From positions 1,116,001 through 1,180,000 of the forward strand of contig NZ_JAMQPV010000001.1 of the NCBI RefSeq assembly GCF_026151395.1: a stretch of DNA of 64,000 nt. The letters run 5' to 3'. Source of the DNA: Leptospira limi (GTDB lineage: Bacteria > Spirochaetota > Leptospiria > Leptospirales > Leptospiraceae). Shown in pieces: positions 41,016-50,301 of this stretch. Numbering within the stretch: position 1 is the first letter of the stretch; every line of letters begins with the position of its first letter. Under the pieces are notes generated by a model, which ran no database searches, was not told the DNA's origin, and worked only from the letters and a program-made list of their open reading frames with translations. The position numbers were made by a program, and so were the translations under genes.

Positions 41016-41614
41016 AACTCAGTACGATTCTGAATGTCATTTGGAGAAAGTTTTTCTGGTTCCGTCGGGTTGGGTCTAGTCGGATTTTGGGATTGTGGTT
41101 TGTTGTGGTTTTCCTTATCAACAGAATAACCATAATAATAACCATGGATGATTTCCACGACTGCTACTGGCGTTTCTGAATTGGCATTTTGGATTTCGAT
41201 CGTGATTTCATCAGGAGGGGCGAGTAATTCAAACACCCACTGGGACTCTCCTTCAATTCTCTCTTTGCGAAGGATTGTTGAGTTTTCACTTTGTCCACTT
41301 CCGGAATAAACTGTTAATATCCATTCTTTTAATTTACCATCAGTTGCTACACCGATGCCAATGGATTGCGGGGAAGATTCTCCGGCCTTCAACTCAAATC
41401 GAATTGCTCCACCTTTTGCAACCGCACCATAGAGTCTCTTTTTTGAAAGGGTGGGGTAAAGTGCTAAGTCTTGGATACGAGTGGTTACTTCCTTCACATT
41501 TTGGCTTAGGACTGAAGGTTCGGAATGTAAAGTTTGCAAACTTAAAAAACAAATTCCGAGGAGTAGATAAAACGAATGTCTCATTGCATTCATTGGACTA
41601 AAAATTGAATTCAT
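40988..41614 (-). CDS. Secreted protein of unknown function
   Basis: About 208 residues from ATG 41614; TTG 41623 and ATGs 41593 and 41584 are alternatives, with no good ribosome site for any. Signal peptide in MRHSFYLLLGICFLSLQTLHS. The C-terminus is proline-rich with a PTRPNPTEPEKLSPNDIQNR stretch. Last gene of the cyclase/FecR operon. Function unknown. Confidence 0.55.
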   Translation of the reverse strand: MNSIFSPMNAMRHSFYLLLGICFLSLQTLHSEPSVLSQNVKEVTTRIQDLALYPTLSKKRLYGAVAKGGAIRFELKAGESSPQSIGIGVATDGKLKEWILTVYSGSGQSENSTILRKERIEGESQWVFELLAPPDEITIEIQNANSETPVAVVEIIHGYYYGYSVDKENHNKPQSQNPTRPNPTEPEKLSPNDIQNRTEFYRAPITKD

Positions 41615-41635
41615 TACAAGCAAAAGATATCTATT

Positions 41636-42745
41636 TTATCTCGAACAAGTACGAAATTTTGGCAATTCTTCTGCCAATGATTGGCGTTCTTCTGGATCCA
41701 AATTGGTTCTATTTTTCCATTGAAGTTCCATTCTTTCGATAGCAGGCCTGAATTTTGGATGGCAATGACTTGAAAAGTATCGATAGGCGCTGATACGATT
41801 GGTTTCGTTTTCGCTTACTAATTTGTAAAACTCAAAAACCGATTGATTGTCTTCACTTGAAAAATTTAGTATAACATATGTTTTGTGACACTCACCTAAA
41901 GTGAATGCAGGAATTTTAGTGTTTTTACAATTCACTGCAACATCTGATTCTAAAAACAGCATCATTTCTTCGTAAGAAAAATCTCGAAATTGTTTTCCTT
42001 TGGGAAGACTTACTTTTTGTTTCTGAGTGTTCGTATTGTTTACATTGATTGTTTGGTTATTTGAGACTTGTGTTGTTGATTCTGGAACAGTTCTGACTCT
42101 TTCGTTCTTTTTGATTTCTTCTAGGTTCTCTTGTTTTGTTTCCGATTTTTGAACTTCCACCTGCACAAAATTTTTGACTACTTTGGGTTTTTGGTATGGA
42201 TTTGTAACAGTTAAATCATATGGACCGGTTTTTGCTTCTGTTGTATCAACTTTTAATTCAATGCGTTCGGATGACTTAACTTCTTTACTAACAATTGGTA
42301 GTTGGTCTTCTTTTTTACTTAAATCCACCTTTGTGGCATCTAAGAAATGTTCTCCTTCAATGGTAATCGGAGAGATTATTTTTTCTTTTTTGGATTCGGT
42401 TTTTGGAAGTATGATAGGTTTTTCAACTTCTTTCACAATTTGAGGAGGTTCCGAAATGATGATTTCTAGATCTTTCCATACTGACCAAACAGCAGGTTTT
42501 TTGAACAAATTAAGGGGAGCCGTGCGTACCATGTAAATTCCAGAAGGTAACTCTTCAATTGAATGATAAGCAGTATCAATTTTTTTATCCAGGATCAACT
42601 TTCCTGTTTTGTCTTTAATTTGAATTTGGTATCCATTTGCATCGGCAATAGGTTTCCAAGCGATGAGTTTTGTTCCTTCTTGCGATAACAAAGAGGAAAC
42701 AAACAAAAAATGTATTACAAATATTTTAAAGTTAAATCGAATCAT
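41636..42745 (-). CDS. Secreted beta-domain protein of the FecR operon
   Basis: 369 residues. Signal peptide (1-about 21). Fibronectin-type-III-like unit near 28-100 (AWKPIADANGYQIQI), then an IPT/beta-sandwich-like section, a charged linker, and a C-terminal helical region (about 265-369) with several cysteines. Overlaps the FecR gene by ATGA. Probably secreted to the periplasm and working with that protein; the molecular role is unknown. Confidence 0.6.
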   Translation of the reverse strand: MIRFNFKIFVIHFLFVSSLLSQEGTKLIAWKPIADANGYQIQIKDKTGKLILDKKIDTAYHSIEELPSGIYMVRTAPLNLFKKPAVWSVWKDLEIIISEPPQIVKEVEKPIILPKTESKKEKIISPITIEGEHFLDATKVDLSKKEDQLPIVSKEVKSSERIELKVDTTEAKTGPYDLTVTNPYQKPKVVKNFVQVEVQKSETKQENLEEIKKNERVRTVPESTTQVSNNQTINVNNTNTQKQKVSLPKGKQFRDFSYEEMMLFLESDVAVNCKNTKIPAFTLGECHKTYVILNFSSEDNQSVFEFYKLVSENETNRISAYRYFSSHCHPKFRPAIERMELQWKNRTNLDPEERQSLAEELPKFRTCSR

Positions 42746-44643
42746 TTTTTTTCTTTATAGAGTCTTTTGGGAGAGATAAATTCGATATCAGTTGGCTTTA
42801 GTGATTTTAATTGGTCCAGTGCTAAAATGAAATTTCCTTTGCGAGACAAAACAAAGTTTCCATCTTTATAAACACTCAGATCCCATGAAAAACTCCCTTC
42901 ATCCAATATGCTTAAATCTTTAAGTTGGTAATGGGATTCCTTTGTGCTAGTTTTATAAATTGCAATTTTTTTCTCGGTGAAATGTTGGTACAATACCAAA
43001 TCAAATTTGTCAGCAGAAATGCCACTCAACTTCCAATGGAAGTCTAAACTTGATTTCCCTTTCATTTGGATGACAGATCCATTTGGTGAAAGTATTTCTA
43101 ATTTTGCTTCTTGCACCGTTTGGGTTTTATTTTCTTCAATATTTACAATCGTATCCTGTTTTTTCTTTTTATCTATAATGGTAAAACTAAGGATCGCAGA
43201 AGGTTCCGTTTCCTTTCCTTCCTTTGTTTTACCGGTGATCGTTACATAAAATTGTCCTAGGCCAAGTTGATTCCAATTGGGAACTAAAAAATTTGATTTT
43301 GTTTCGGTACCAATCAGCACATTCGAAAGTTTGGAATCCTTACCAATTTTAACATGATACGATTGAATTTCAGCATTTCCTTCCCATATTAGAATGGCTT
43401 GGTTTAATTTAATTTCCTCCAAACTAATTTCAGCACCTGGATTTGGTCTTTGCCATTTAGGTGCTGGGAATGTGTTTTGTTTTTTAATGGAAAAGGAATA
43501 AACTTTTGTTTCGCGGTCTTTCGTATCAGGAAATGATGATTTTGCAATTACCTTCCAATAATAAGTTCCTTCTTTTAAATCATCAAATGAAATTTGATTC
43601 GCAGAAGTTTCAATTCGTTTAATTGGATTTTGAAAACTATTGTTATTAGATAGAAAAAAGAGATAGGAATTTACAGTTGTCAATTTAGTCCAAGAAACAG
43701 TGACCAACGGATATAATTGCACAAAGGGGATCACTGTTCCATGATTAGGTGATTCTCCCAAAAAAGATTCTAGTTTTGAAACGAAAAGTTTATTTGTTTC
43801 ACTTGATTCAATGCTATTAGTTTTTTGATTTTTGACTTTGATTCGCCAATAGAAAGTTCCTTCTTTTAGGCTAACCATAGTTTTGCCATCTGTAACCGGT
43901 TCCGAAAAAAACCTAAGTTTAAAATTGGGAGATCTCGAGATTTCTAAAGTCGGCGTCCCATAACCTGATTCTATTTTCCAAGTGAAAGTCACATTTACTT
44001 CATTAGGTTCTGCATAAAATAATTTTTGGGAAGGAGGTGAGATGAGTACAACTGGGATTTTTTTAATCTCAATTCCGCTTTTTTTAAATTCAGCCTTTTT
44101 CCCTTGTTCTACATCTAAAGCTTTACCATTCTGTTTAACAGTTGTTATGCCTTTTTCTACAAATAGACTTAACTCTTGGTCTTTCACTCTTTCAATTTTG
44201 ACATTTCCTGAATCAACATTGATTTCGCTACCTGAACTTGTGATTTTAATTTGATTTGCATTGGAATCATTCTTTTTTACCTGTAATGATCCTTCTGAAA
44301 ATTCTAAGTTTGGATCTTCACCCGTTAAATCTAAGTTAAACATTGAATTTTCATCAATGTTGATCTCCGTTCCATCTTTTAAGCGAATGATGGCATCAGA
44401 AAATGCTTCAGAACGGATAGTATCTTTATTAATGAGTGGACTATTGTTTTCTAGTTTTTCCCAAATGACTTCATCTTCAAATTTACGTTGGACAATGTTG
44501 TTTTTAAAAAAGATCGTTCCTACAACTTCACGATCACCAATATCAATTTTTCGATTCAAATCTAAGTAAAATAAGACACTGAAAAATAGCGCAATACTTG
44601 TTAGGCTAAGTAGAACAAATGAATCCCGTTTGTCTAAATTCAT
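42742..44643 (-). CDS. FecR-domain protein with beta-sandwich repeats
   Basis: 633 residues. One N-terminal membrane helix (about 11-28), a FecR domain (about 38-195; REVVGTIFF ... LKDGTEINIDENS ... LEFSEGSLQVK) and then about four FN3-like repeats in the periplasm (SWTKL, WEGNA, FHWKL). FecR usually relays a surface signal to a sigma factor, but no FecI is here; in this operon the upstream gene is a cyclase. Overlaps both neighbours by ATGA. Confidence 0.78.
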   Translation of the reverse strand: MNLDKRDSFVLLSLTSIALFFSVLFYLDLNRKIDIGDREVVGTIFFKNNIVQRKFEDEVIWEKLENNSPLINKDTIRSEAFSDAIIRLKDGTEINIDENSMFNLDLTGEDPNLEFSEGSLQVKKNDSNANQIKITSSGSEINVDSGNVKIERVKDQELSLFVEKGITTVKQNGKALDVEQGKKAEFKKSGIEIKKIPVVLISPPSQKLFYAEPNEVNVTFTWKIESGYGTPTLEISRSPNFKLRFFSEPVTDGKTMVSLKEGTFYWRIKVKNQKTNSIESSETNKLFVSKLESFLGESPNHGTVIPFVQLYPLVTVSWTKLTTVNSYLFFLSNNNSFQNPIKRIETSANQISFDDLKEGTYYWKVIAKSSFPDTKDRETKVYSFSIKKQNTFPAPKWQRPNPGAEISLEEIKLNQAILIWEGNAEIQSYHVKIGKDSKLSNVLIGTETKSNFLVPNWNQLGLGQFYVTITGKTKEGKETEPSAILSFTIIDKKKKQDTIVNIEENKTQTVQEAKLEILSPNGSVIQMKGKSSLDFHWKLSGISADKFDLVLYQHFTEKKIAIYKTSTKESHYQLKDLSILDEGSFSWDLSVYKDGNFVLSRKGNFILALDQLKSLKPTDIEFISPKRLYKEKK

Positions 44644-46493
44644 TTTTTTCCCTTTTTAGTAGTGACTTCAATGCCTACTAATTTTTGTAACTCAGCCAAA
44701 TTTTTAGGCGCATTTACATCCGATTTTTTGCCTAAAACAGCATAAACTTTTTGGGCTTTGGATTTTCCTTTAAATTCAATTTCTCCCATACTCACAACAT
44801 TAAACTCTGATTTTACTTCATGGTAAGTTGATTCTGTAATTAAAATATCAGTATGTGTTTCTTTATTAAATGACTCTACTCTGGAAGCAAGGTTTACTGA
44901 ATCTCCAATGACGGTGTATTCCATTTTGTCGGAACTTCCAATTTGGCCAGCGATCACATATCCCGTGTTAATTCCACATCCTATTTTAATGATGGGTTTT
45001 TTTGCCGTGCCTCTGTTTTGATTAAATTCAATTAATTTATCACGCATTCGTAAAGCCGCTTCCACAGAAGCAATTGCATGATCTTTGTGATCTCGAAGGG
45101 CTCCCCAAGTTGCCATAATTGCATCACCAATAAATTTATCTACCGTGCCACCCGTCTCCTGAACACATTTAACCATCTCTGTCATGTATTGGTTTAAGAA
45201 CTCAACCACTTCTTCTGGTTGCAGTTTTTCAGAGATGGCAGTAAAACTACGGATGTCTGAAAAAAAGATGGTGCAATACTTTTTTTTACCACCAATCGAT
45301 AACTTCCCTTTGGCGGCAAGTTCTGCTATATCTTGGTTTACAAATCGACCAAATGAATCTTTTAATTTTTCCCTTTCTTCTAATCCACGGCCCATACTAA
45401 CGAATGATTTTGTGAGAGTTCCAATTTCGTCATGGGTTGTTGCATGAAGAGTGATGTGGTAATTTCCTCTTCTGATTTCTTCAGAGGCATCTACCAATTT
45501 TAGAATAGGAGTGGAGAGTGATTTCGCAAAAATATAGACTACAATAAAAGAAAGAGATAGTGAAACAATGAGTAGGTAAACATTACGTTTTTGGATATTG
45601 TTTACTTCTTCAAAAATTTTGGATTCTCGAACTTGTGATACAACACCTACCCCACCAAATCCTAATTTTTTAAACGATGCAAGATAAGACTCTCCGTCTT
45701 TGTTTTCATAACGGAACTGTCCATTATCAACAGTTGATTTTTTCATTCGATCTACAATAGGTAAATCATTTAGATTGATACCAGAGAGAACTACTTTTGC
45801 ATCAGGGTGGGCGAGGACACTACCATCTTCGCTGACTAAAAATGTTTCTACAGGACCTGAAGTCTGAAATGCATCTAATAAACTATCTAACTTCACTAAT
45901 GTGACAAGAATGGTATGTGTATCTTTTGTTTCAGACAATGGAAAACTAATACATAAGATGGGATTGCGGAAAAACGGACTGATGTTCCATATAAGAGTTG
46001 TACCACTAAATGATTTTTTCAGTTTAGGTTGGATGTTTTTGATTATACTTTTGACTTCAGATTTTTGATAATCATACCTTTCTAAAAATTGATCATTTAC
46101 GACTTCAAATTTTGGATTAAAACTAGAATCGAATGCACCAATAAATACAAAGTTTTGATCTTCTTCAAATAATTCTTTTGCAATGCTATTTGCCGATTGT
46201 GCATTTCTTAATACAGCTGAAGCTGTAATGTGTACATCTTGTTTAATAGAATGTAAGTCGGATTTTACTTTTAAGGAAAGGATATCGTTGATTTTGATAT
46301 TGTTTTCTTTTACTCTTACTTCACTATCTTTCCGAAAAAAATAAGAAGCAAGGAAAATCACTCCAGACATTGAAATCAAAAGTACAATGGAAGTGATTAA
46401 CAGCAGTTTGTAACGAATCGGGAACTGGAATTCACCAGGCGTATTTGATTGATTCCCGAATAAGTTTCTTAGTTTGATCAAAATCGTTTTCAT
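44640..46493 (-). CDS. Membrane adenylate/guanylate cyclase with Cache-like sensor
   Basis: 617 residues. Membrane helices at about 29-52 and 303-323 flank a periplasmic Cache-like sensor; a HAMP linker (323-375) leads to a class III cyclase domain with metal aspartates D413 (FFSDIRSF) and D457 (FIGDAIMATWG), and K453 consistent with ATP. It probably converts a periplasmic signal into cAMP. First gene in a four-gene set with the FecR protein. Confidence 0.88.
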   Translation of the reverse strand: MKTILIKLRNLFGNQSNTPGEFQFPIRYKLLLITSIVLLISMSGVIFLASYFFRKDSEVRVKENNIKINDILSLKVKSDLHSIKQDVHITASAVLRNAQSANSIAKELFEEDQNFVFIGAFDSSFNPKFEVVNDQFLERYDYQKSEVKSIIKNIQPKLKKSFSGTTLIWNISPFFRNPILCISFPLSETKDTHTILVTLVKLDSLLDAFQTSGPVETFLVSEDGSVLAHPDAKVVLSGINLNDLPIVDRMKKSTVDNGQFRYENKDGESYLASFKKLGFGGVGVVSQVRESKIFEEVNNIQKRNVYLLIVSLSLSFIVVYIFAKSLSTPILKLVDASEEIRRGNYHITLHATTHDEIGTLTKSFVSMGRGLEEREKLKDSFGRFVNQDIAELAAKGKLSIGGKKKYCTIFFSDIRSFTAISEKLQPEEVVEFLNQYMTEMVKCVQETGGTVDKFIGDAIMATWGALRDHKDHAIASVEAALRMRDKLIEFNQNRGTAKKPIIKIGCGINTGYVIAGQIGSSDKMEYTVIGDSVNLASRVESFNKETHTDILITESTYHEVKSEFNVVSMGEIEFKGKSKAQKVYAVLGKKSDVNAPKNLAELQKLVGIEVTTKKGKK

Positions 46494-46496
46494 ATC

Positions 46497-46514
46497 ATTG
46501 GTACTTTTACCAAT
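46497..46514. promoter_or_regulatory. Perfect 7-bp inverted repeat before the cyclase start
   Basis: ATTGGTA-CTTT-TACCAAT, 3 bases upstream of the cyclase ATG on the minus strand, at the place where the ribosome binds. It could be an operator or an mRNA hairpin limiting translation. Seen only once in the window, so function is inferred. Confidence 0.4.
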
Positions 46515-46570
46515 TCAATCGAAAACTCTAGGGAGAAAAAGTAAAATTGAAGTTAGAAACTATTTTTTTC

Positions 46571-47878
46571 CTAAGGGCAGGACAATGCAACTTCATACGT
46601 TTGTCGGAACGGATAATCAGGGATTGTGAAAGCAGTTTCCCTTACAACCGTATCAGGATATCCGTCTCTTTTTGACAAATCGCCCAAACAAACTACTTTA
46701 TAGGTTCCAGGATTTAAGTATTTGATTTTTGCATTTTGTTTTGCAGGTGTTGCCGCAAGAGGCAGCACATTGATGTATTCTGTTTCCTGGAAACGGAAAA
46801 TCCCATAATAATGTAAAAGAGAATTCCCACCTCCAGTAATGATTATACTAGAAGCAACTTCAGGGTAAATGACCCGAGCACGAGTCAATATATTTCCACC
46901 TGCATCACCTTCACCTTTGTGATCGGCAAATATATCGCTCACTCCTACATAAGTGACTGTTGTCGCCCGACTTGAAGTATATGAATGTAACATCAAATTT
47001 TCTTTTAAGTTGATTCTGACTTCTAGAATGTAAGGATCAAATCCGTCACGAATCCTCATATCTGACTGAACTGATTGAGTTGGCAATTGCGTGTATAATG
47101 CAGGGAATAATTTTGGTACGATATTACTTTTTTCAGCAGTGGTTGTACCAGCAACGTAATTATTTCTCGGAACGATATTTAGACCATTCACAATTGTTCT
47201 ATTGTCAAATCTACCTCTAACTGGTATTTCAGCATCTAACGCATAACCAGTCACCAGTGATCTGAAATAAATTGCAGCATAGTAGTATTCTCTACCTAAC
47301 CATGGTTGGCCAGATGAATATGCTTGTTCCCAACTAAGAGTTTCGGATGAAGGATCATTTGATGGGAATTGGGCACCGATCCCATTGAAAAAATCATTTG
47401 CTTTCAAAATACCGTTACTTTCTGTACAGGTATTGTTATCAAATGAGTAAGTAACGGTACAAAAAACTTGTCGGTTTGGGGCAATGTAATCCCAAAATTT
47501 ATTTGAATCCACTGTATCTCTAATTTGTGTTAACTCATTTAACCCTTTTAGATACTTACTGGATATTCTAACTTCCCCTATGTCCAAAAAGATGGGTAAA
47601 CTACCGGCTTTTGGTAAACTGGTTAAAGTCATCGTTGGATCGAGACCTTCTCCTTGGGAGTCAACATACAAATCTCCCGTACCGTTGTTCAATTCACTCC
47701 AATCGAGTGGATTGTCTGTAGCATACGTACCTTTCAGGAGGAGTAACATTCTATTATTGAAGAGAGTTGAAATAACGGGAAGTTTGGTTTCATCACCTAA
47801 ATCTATTTTGGTTTTGCAGTCCATCAGTATGGAAAGCAAAACTATCATAAAACAAGTATGCAGGAATTTAGATTTCAT
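46571..47878 (-). CDS. Large lipoprotein or secreted protein, unknown function
   Basis: 435 residues. Hydrophobic N-terminus ends in LSILMDC, a poor lipobox (Asp at -1), so lipidation is plausible but uncertain. Otherwise no recognisable domain; many short beta strands. Begins exactly at the stop of the gene encoding a barrel-like protein, so the two may form an outer-membrane pair. About 77 bp separate it from the cyclase start. Confidence 0.58.
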   Translation of the reverse strand: MKSKFLHTCFMIVLLSILMDCKTKIDLGDETKLPVISTLFNNRMLLLLKGTYATDNPLDWSELNNGTGDLYVDSQGEGLDPTMTLTSLPKAGSLPIFLDIGEVRISSKYLKGLNELTQIRDTVDSNKFWDYIAPNRQVFCTVTYSFDNNTCTESNGILKANDFFNGIGAQFPSNDPSSETLSWEQAYSSGQPWLGREYYYAAIYFRSLVTGYALDAEIPVRGRFDNRTIVNGLNIVPRNNYVAGTTTAEKSNIVPKLFPALYTQLPTQSVQSDMRIRDGFDPYILEVRINLKENLMLHSYTSSRATTVTYVGVSDIFADHKGEGDAGGNILTRARVIYPEVASSIIITGGGNSLLHYYGIFRFQETEYINVLPLAATPAKQNAKIKYLNPGTYKVVCLGDLSKRDGYPDTVVRETAFTIPDYPFRQTYEVALSCP

Positions 47879-48516
47879 CAGAACAATACTCCTACTGTTA
47901 GACCAAAATAGAAAAAATCAACGTTTTGTAAGGTGTAATTCGCAGGGTTTTGCAAACGTGGATCATCATATGGGCTTGCTAATGGGTAACGGTATTGATT
48001 AGGGATGTCCATTTGGGTTTCAAAAATCTTATAATAATCCAATCGTACCCCAATTCGAATTCTACGACCAGCAATAAAACTGGCTTCTAACCCAGCAAAG
48101 GCGGTAGGGTTCCAACGAGCGGTATCGGCTGGACGCGCCACAACATACGAGGAACCACCACCACCTTTTAGAAAAAATTGAATGGGAAGTTCGAGTGGGA
48201 TTTTATAGGCTAAGGCAGCATATAAGGGCATCGCCGTGAGAGCTCGTTCCGATCTGGATAAAAATACGGCATAAGAACCACCGACTTCGGTATAAAAGAT
48301 CCATGGCCATGGCATTCTTGCATAAAATCCACCACCAAGTGTCGTTTCTAGGACCCGGACAGTAGGGGTTCCTGGCATTGGGTTTGCCGCTCCCACCCAA
48401 CCACCGATCTCATACCGGCGTTTGTTGTACTCTTCAAGGGTTTGAGCGGAAAGGAGTCCAGAAAAAAGAGTGAGTGATAAAAGGATACTAAGGAAGAGTG
48501 ATTTTGTACAATTCAT
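47878..48516 (-). CDS. Outer-membrane beta-barrel-like protein
   Basis: 212 residues from ATG 48516; the frame extends to 48564 inside truA, but the signal peptide MNCTKSLFLSILLSLTLFSG sets the start. Alternating aromatic strands and the terminal LTVGVLF fit a small barrel. It overlaps truA by 29 bp and abuts the lipoprotein gene. Function unknown. Confidence 0.6.
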   Translation of the reverse strand: MNCTKSLFLSILLSLTLFSGLLSAQTLEEYNKRRYEIGGWVGAANPMPGTPTVRVLETTLGGGFYARMPWPWIFYTEVGGSYAVFLSRSERALTAMPLYAALAYKIPLELPIQFFLKGGGGSSYVVARPADTARWNPTAFAGLEASFIAGRRIRIGVRLDYYKIFETQMDIPNQYRYPLASPYDDPRLQNPANYTLQNVDFFYFGLTVGVLF

Positions 48517-49282
48517 GAATTTCCGGATGATCTTCGTAATACGCACGGACAAAATAGAGTCCATCCGGCGGGAGAGTGACCCCAGCTCGCGAACGGTTCT
48601 TTTCTTCCAATATGGAGTCTATGGATCTAGATTCCCAACGTCCCTTTCCGATGTCCAGTAAAGTTCCAACTGTGATTCGCACCATATTGTGCATAAATCC
48701 GTTGGCCCGGATCCGGATTTGGTACCAATCAGGAGCCAATTGTTCCAAATTGATGGCCAAAATCTCGCGGATGGATCGTTTACCCGACATCGATTTTGCT
48801 TTTGCCAAGGATCGGAAATCTTTTTCTCCCACTAAGACATCTAATTGTTTTTGTACCAATTCCCAATCGATATGGTGTTTCACCCAAAACGCTCGGCCTT
48901 CTATGAAACTACTTTCATATTTACTATAGTATAATTTATAAATATACTCTCGACCTGTACAACTGAACCTTGCATGGAATTCGGGTGGAACTTCGACAAC
49001 ATTTTTAATCGAAACACCTTTCGGCGTTAACGCATTGAGTGAGACTAATAATTTGTGAAAATTGGGAATTGGAAATTCTGTTTTAAAATTACAAACCATT
49101 CCAAGCCCGTGTACACCTGTATCCGTTCTTCCTGCAACTGACAGACGTGAAGCGGGATTCCTTCTTAAGATGATCTCAAGTGCAGATTCGATCGAAAACT
49201 GGACAGTAGGTAGGTCTTTTTGTTTTTGCCACCCAAAAAAATGGGTGCCATCATATTCGACAAGAAGTGCGTAATTGGGCAA
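48488..49282 (-). CDS. truA: tRNA pseudouridine synthase A
   Basis: 264 residues, normal length. It makes pseudouridine at positions 38-40 in tRNA anticodon arms. Catalytic D54 in AGRTDTGVHG is present, along with the N-terminal YDGTHFFGWQ and RANGFMHNMVR motifs. Cotranscribed after DUF2225 (4 bp gap). Confidence 0.95.
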   Translation of the reverse strand: MPNYALLVEYDGTHFFGWQKQKDLPTVQFSIESALEIILRRNPASRLSVAGRTDTGVHGLGMVCNFKTEFPIPNFHKLLVSLNALTPKGVSIKNVVEVPPEFHARFSCTGREYIYKLYYSKYESSFIEGRAFWVKHHIDWELVQKQLDVLVGEKDFRSLAKAKSMSGKRSIREILAINLEQLAPDWYQIRIRANGFMHNMVRITVGTLLDIGKGRWESRSIDSILEEKNRSRAGVTLPPDGLYFVRAYYEDHPEIHELYKITLP

Positions 49283-49286
49283 ACCC

Positions 49287-50165
49287 TTACTTCTCGCCTC
49301 CCATTGCTTCGAGGATAGCGTTGTATTCGTCGTACAATTCGCGTGTCATTTCTACAATTGGGCCTGGTTTTCCTTTACTTGCCTTTCCTGATCCATACAA
49401 CCTAGCAAGTGTTCGTTTAGCACGTGATAGAAGTAAAACCTGGTCCTCTGGTTTGGGAGCCATTTGGTCTTTGAATTTTTTTGTTAGGAATGCATTTAGA
49501 TAAATGACACCATCGAATCCCCAGTTGTTATCGGTATCAGGTCCAAGCATACCTGCAGCTTGGTCAACGGGTTCGTTTCCATTCTGCATAAGTTCTAATG
49601 TATATCCGTAAATTACTGCTGCTTTTTGGTAGAGTAAGTCTCTGATTTTGTCATATCCTAAATTTGGAAATTCATCATGTAGGTCAGAGAAGTACCAAGC
49701 AGCTCGAATCGCACAAACTGCTTTTTTGGGAGTGGGGGCAACACTCACACCTCGTAATTGGTAACAATCCATTCCGAGTAAATAGGAAGCAGCACCTAAC
49801 ACGATTTGGCGGTCCTGAGTAAAATCAAGTGGCCCAAGGATTTTTTCGATATAACTTCGGCGAGCATCAGTTGCCATTCGAATGGCTTCGTTGTCTGCTG
49901 GGTTTAGTGCATTCCAATCTTTAGGAAAGGAAGAATACAGACAACGTGGACAGACGGTCATGACATAATCCAGTGGACTCACACGACCAAATTTTCTATT
50001 TTTTTCATACAAACGACGTAAATCTTGGGCTAATTTCCCAGCGATGAGTCGTCCACCCCCCTGGAACATCTGCTCCTTTTGGTGATTTTCATCACAAATC
50101 GGGCAAGCTGTAGACTCTTTGGCACGAAAAGATACTTTTTTTGACTGGGCGGCGGCTTGGGACAT
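49287..50165 (-). CDS. DUF2225-family protein with two CPxC pairs
   Basis: 292 residues. Cysteine pairs C21/C24 (CPIC) and C72/C75 (CPRC) could bind zinc; helical TPR-like region follows. DUF2225 proteins are widely found with unknown function. First gene of the minus-strand run through truA, 136 bp from the divergent gene at 50302, where promoters must lie. Confidence 0.82.
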   Translation of the reverse strand: MSQAAAQSKKVSFRAKESTACPICDENHQKEQMFQGGGRLIAGKLAQDLRRLYEKNRKFGRVSPLDYVMTVCPRCLYSSFPKDWNALNPADNEAIRMATDARRSYIEKILGPLDFTQDRQIVLGAASYLLGMDCYQLRGVSVAPTPKKAVCAIRAAWYFSDLHDEFPNLGYDKIRDLLYQKAAVIYGYTLELMQNGNEPVDQAAGMLGPDTDNNWGFDGVIYLNAFLTKKFKDQMAPKPEDQVLLLSRAKRTLARLYGSGKASKGKPGPIVEMTRELYDEYNAILEAMGGEK

Positions 50166-50301
50166 AGGAAAAATCTAGGAAAAGGCTCAATTTTAAAATA
50201 CAATCTGTCAATCCAATATCATAAATCTCCGATAATACTCACAGGGGACACCCTGAAATTACTTGTAAGATTCTTCTAACGAAGGAAAGTACGGAAACGG
50301 A

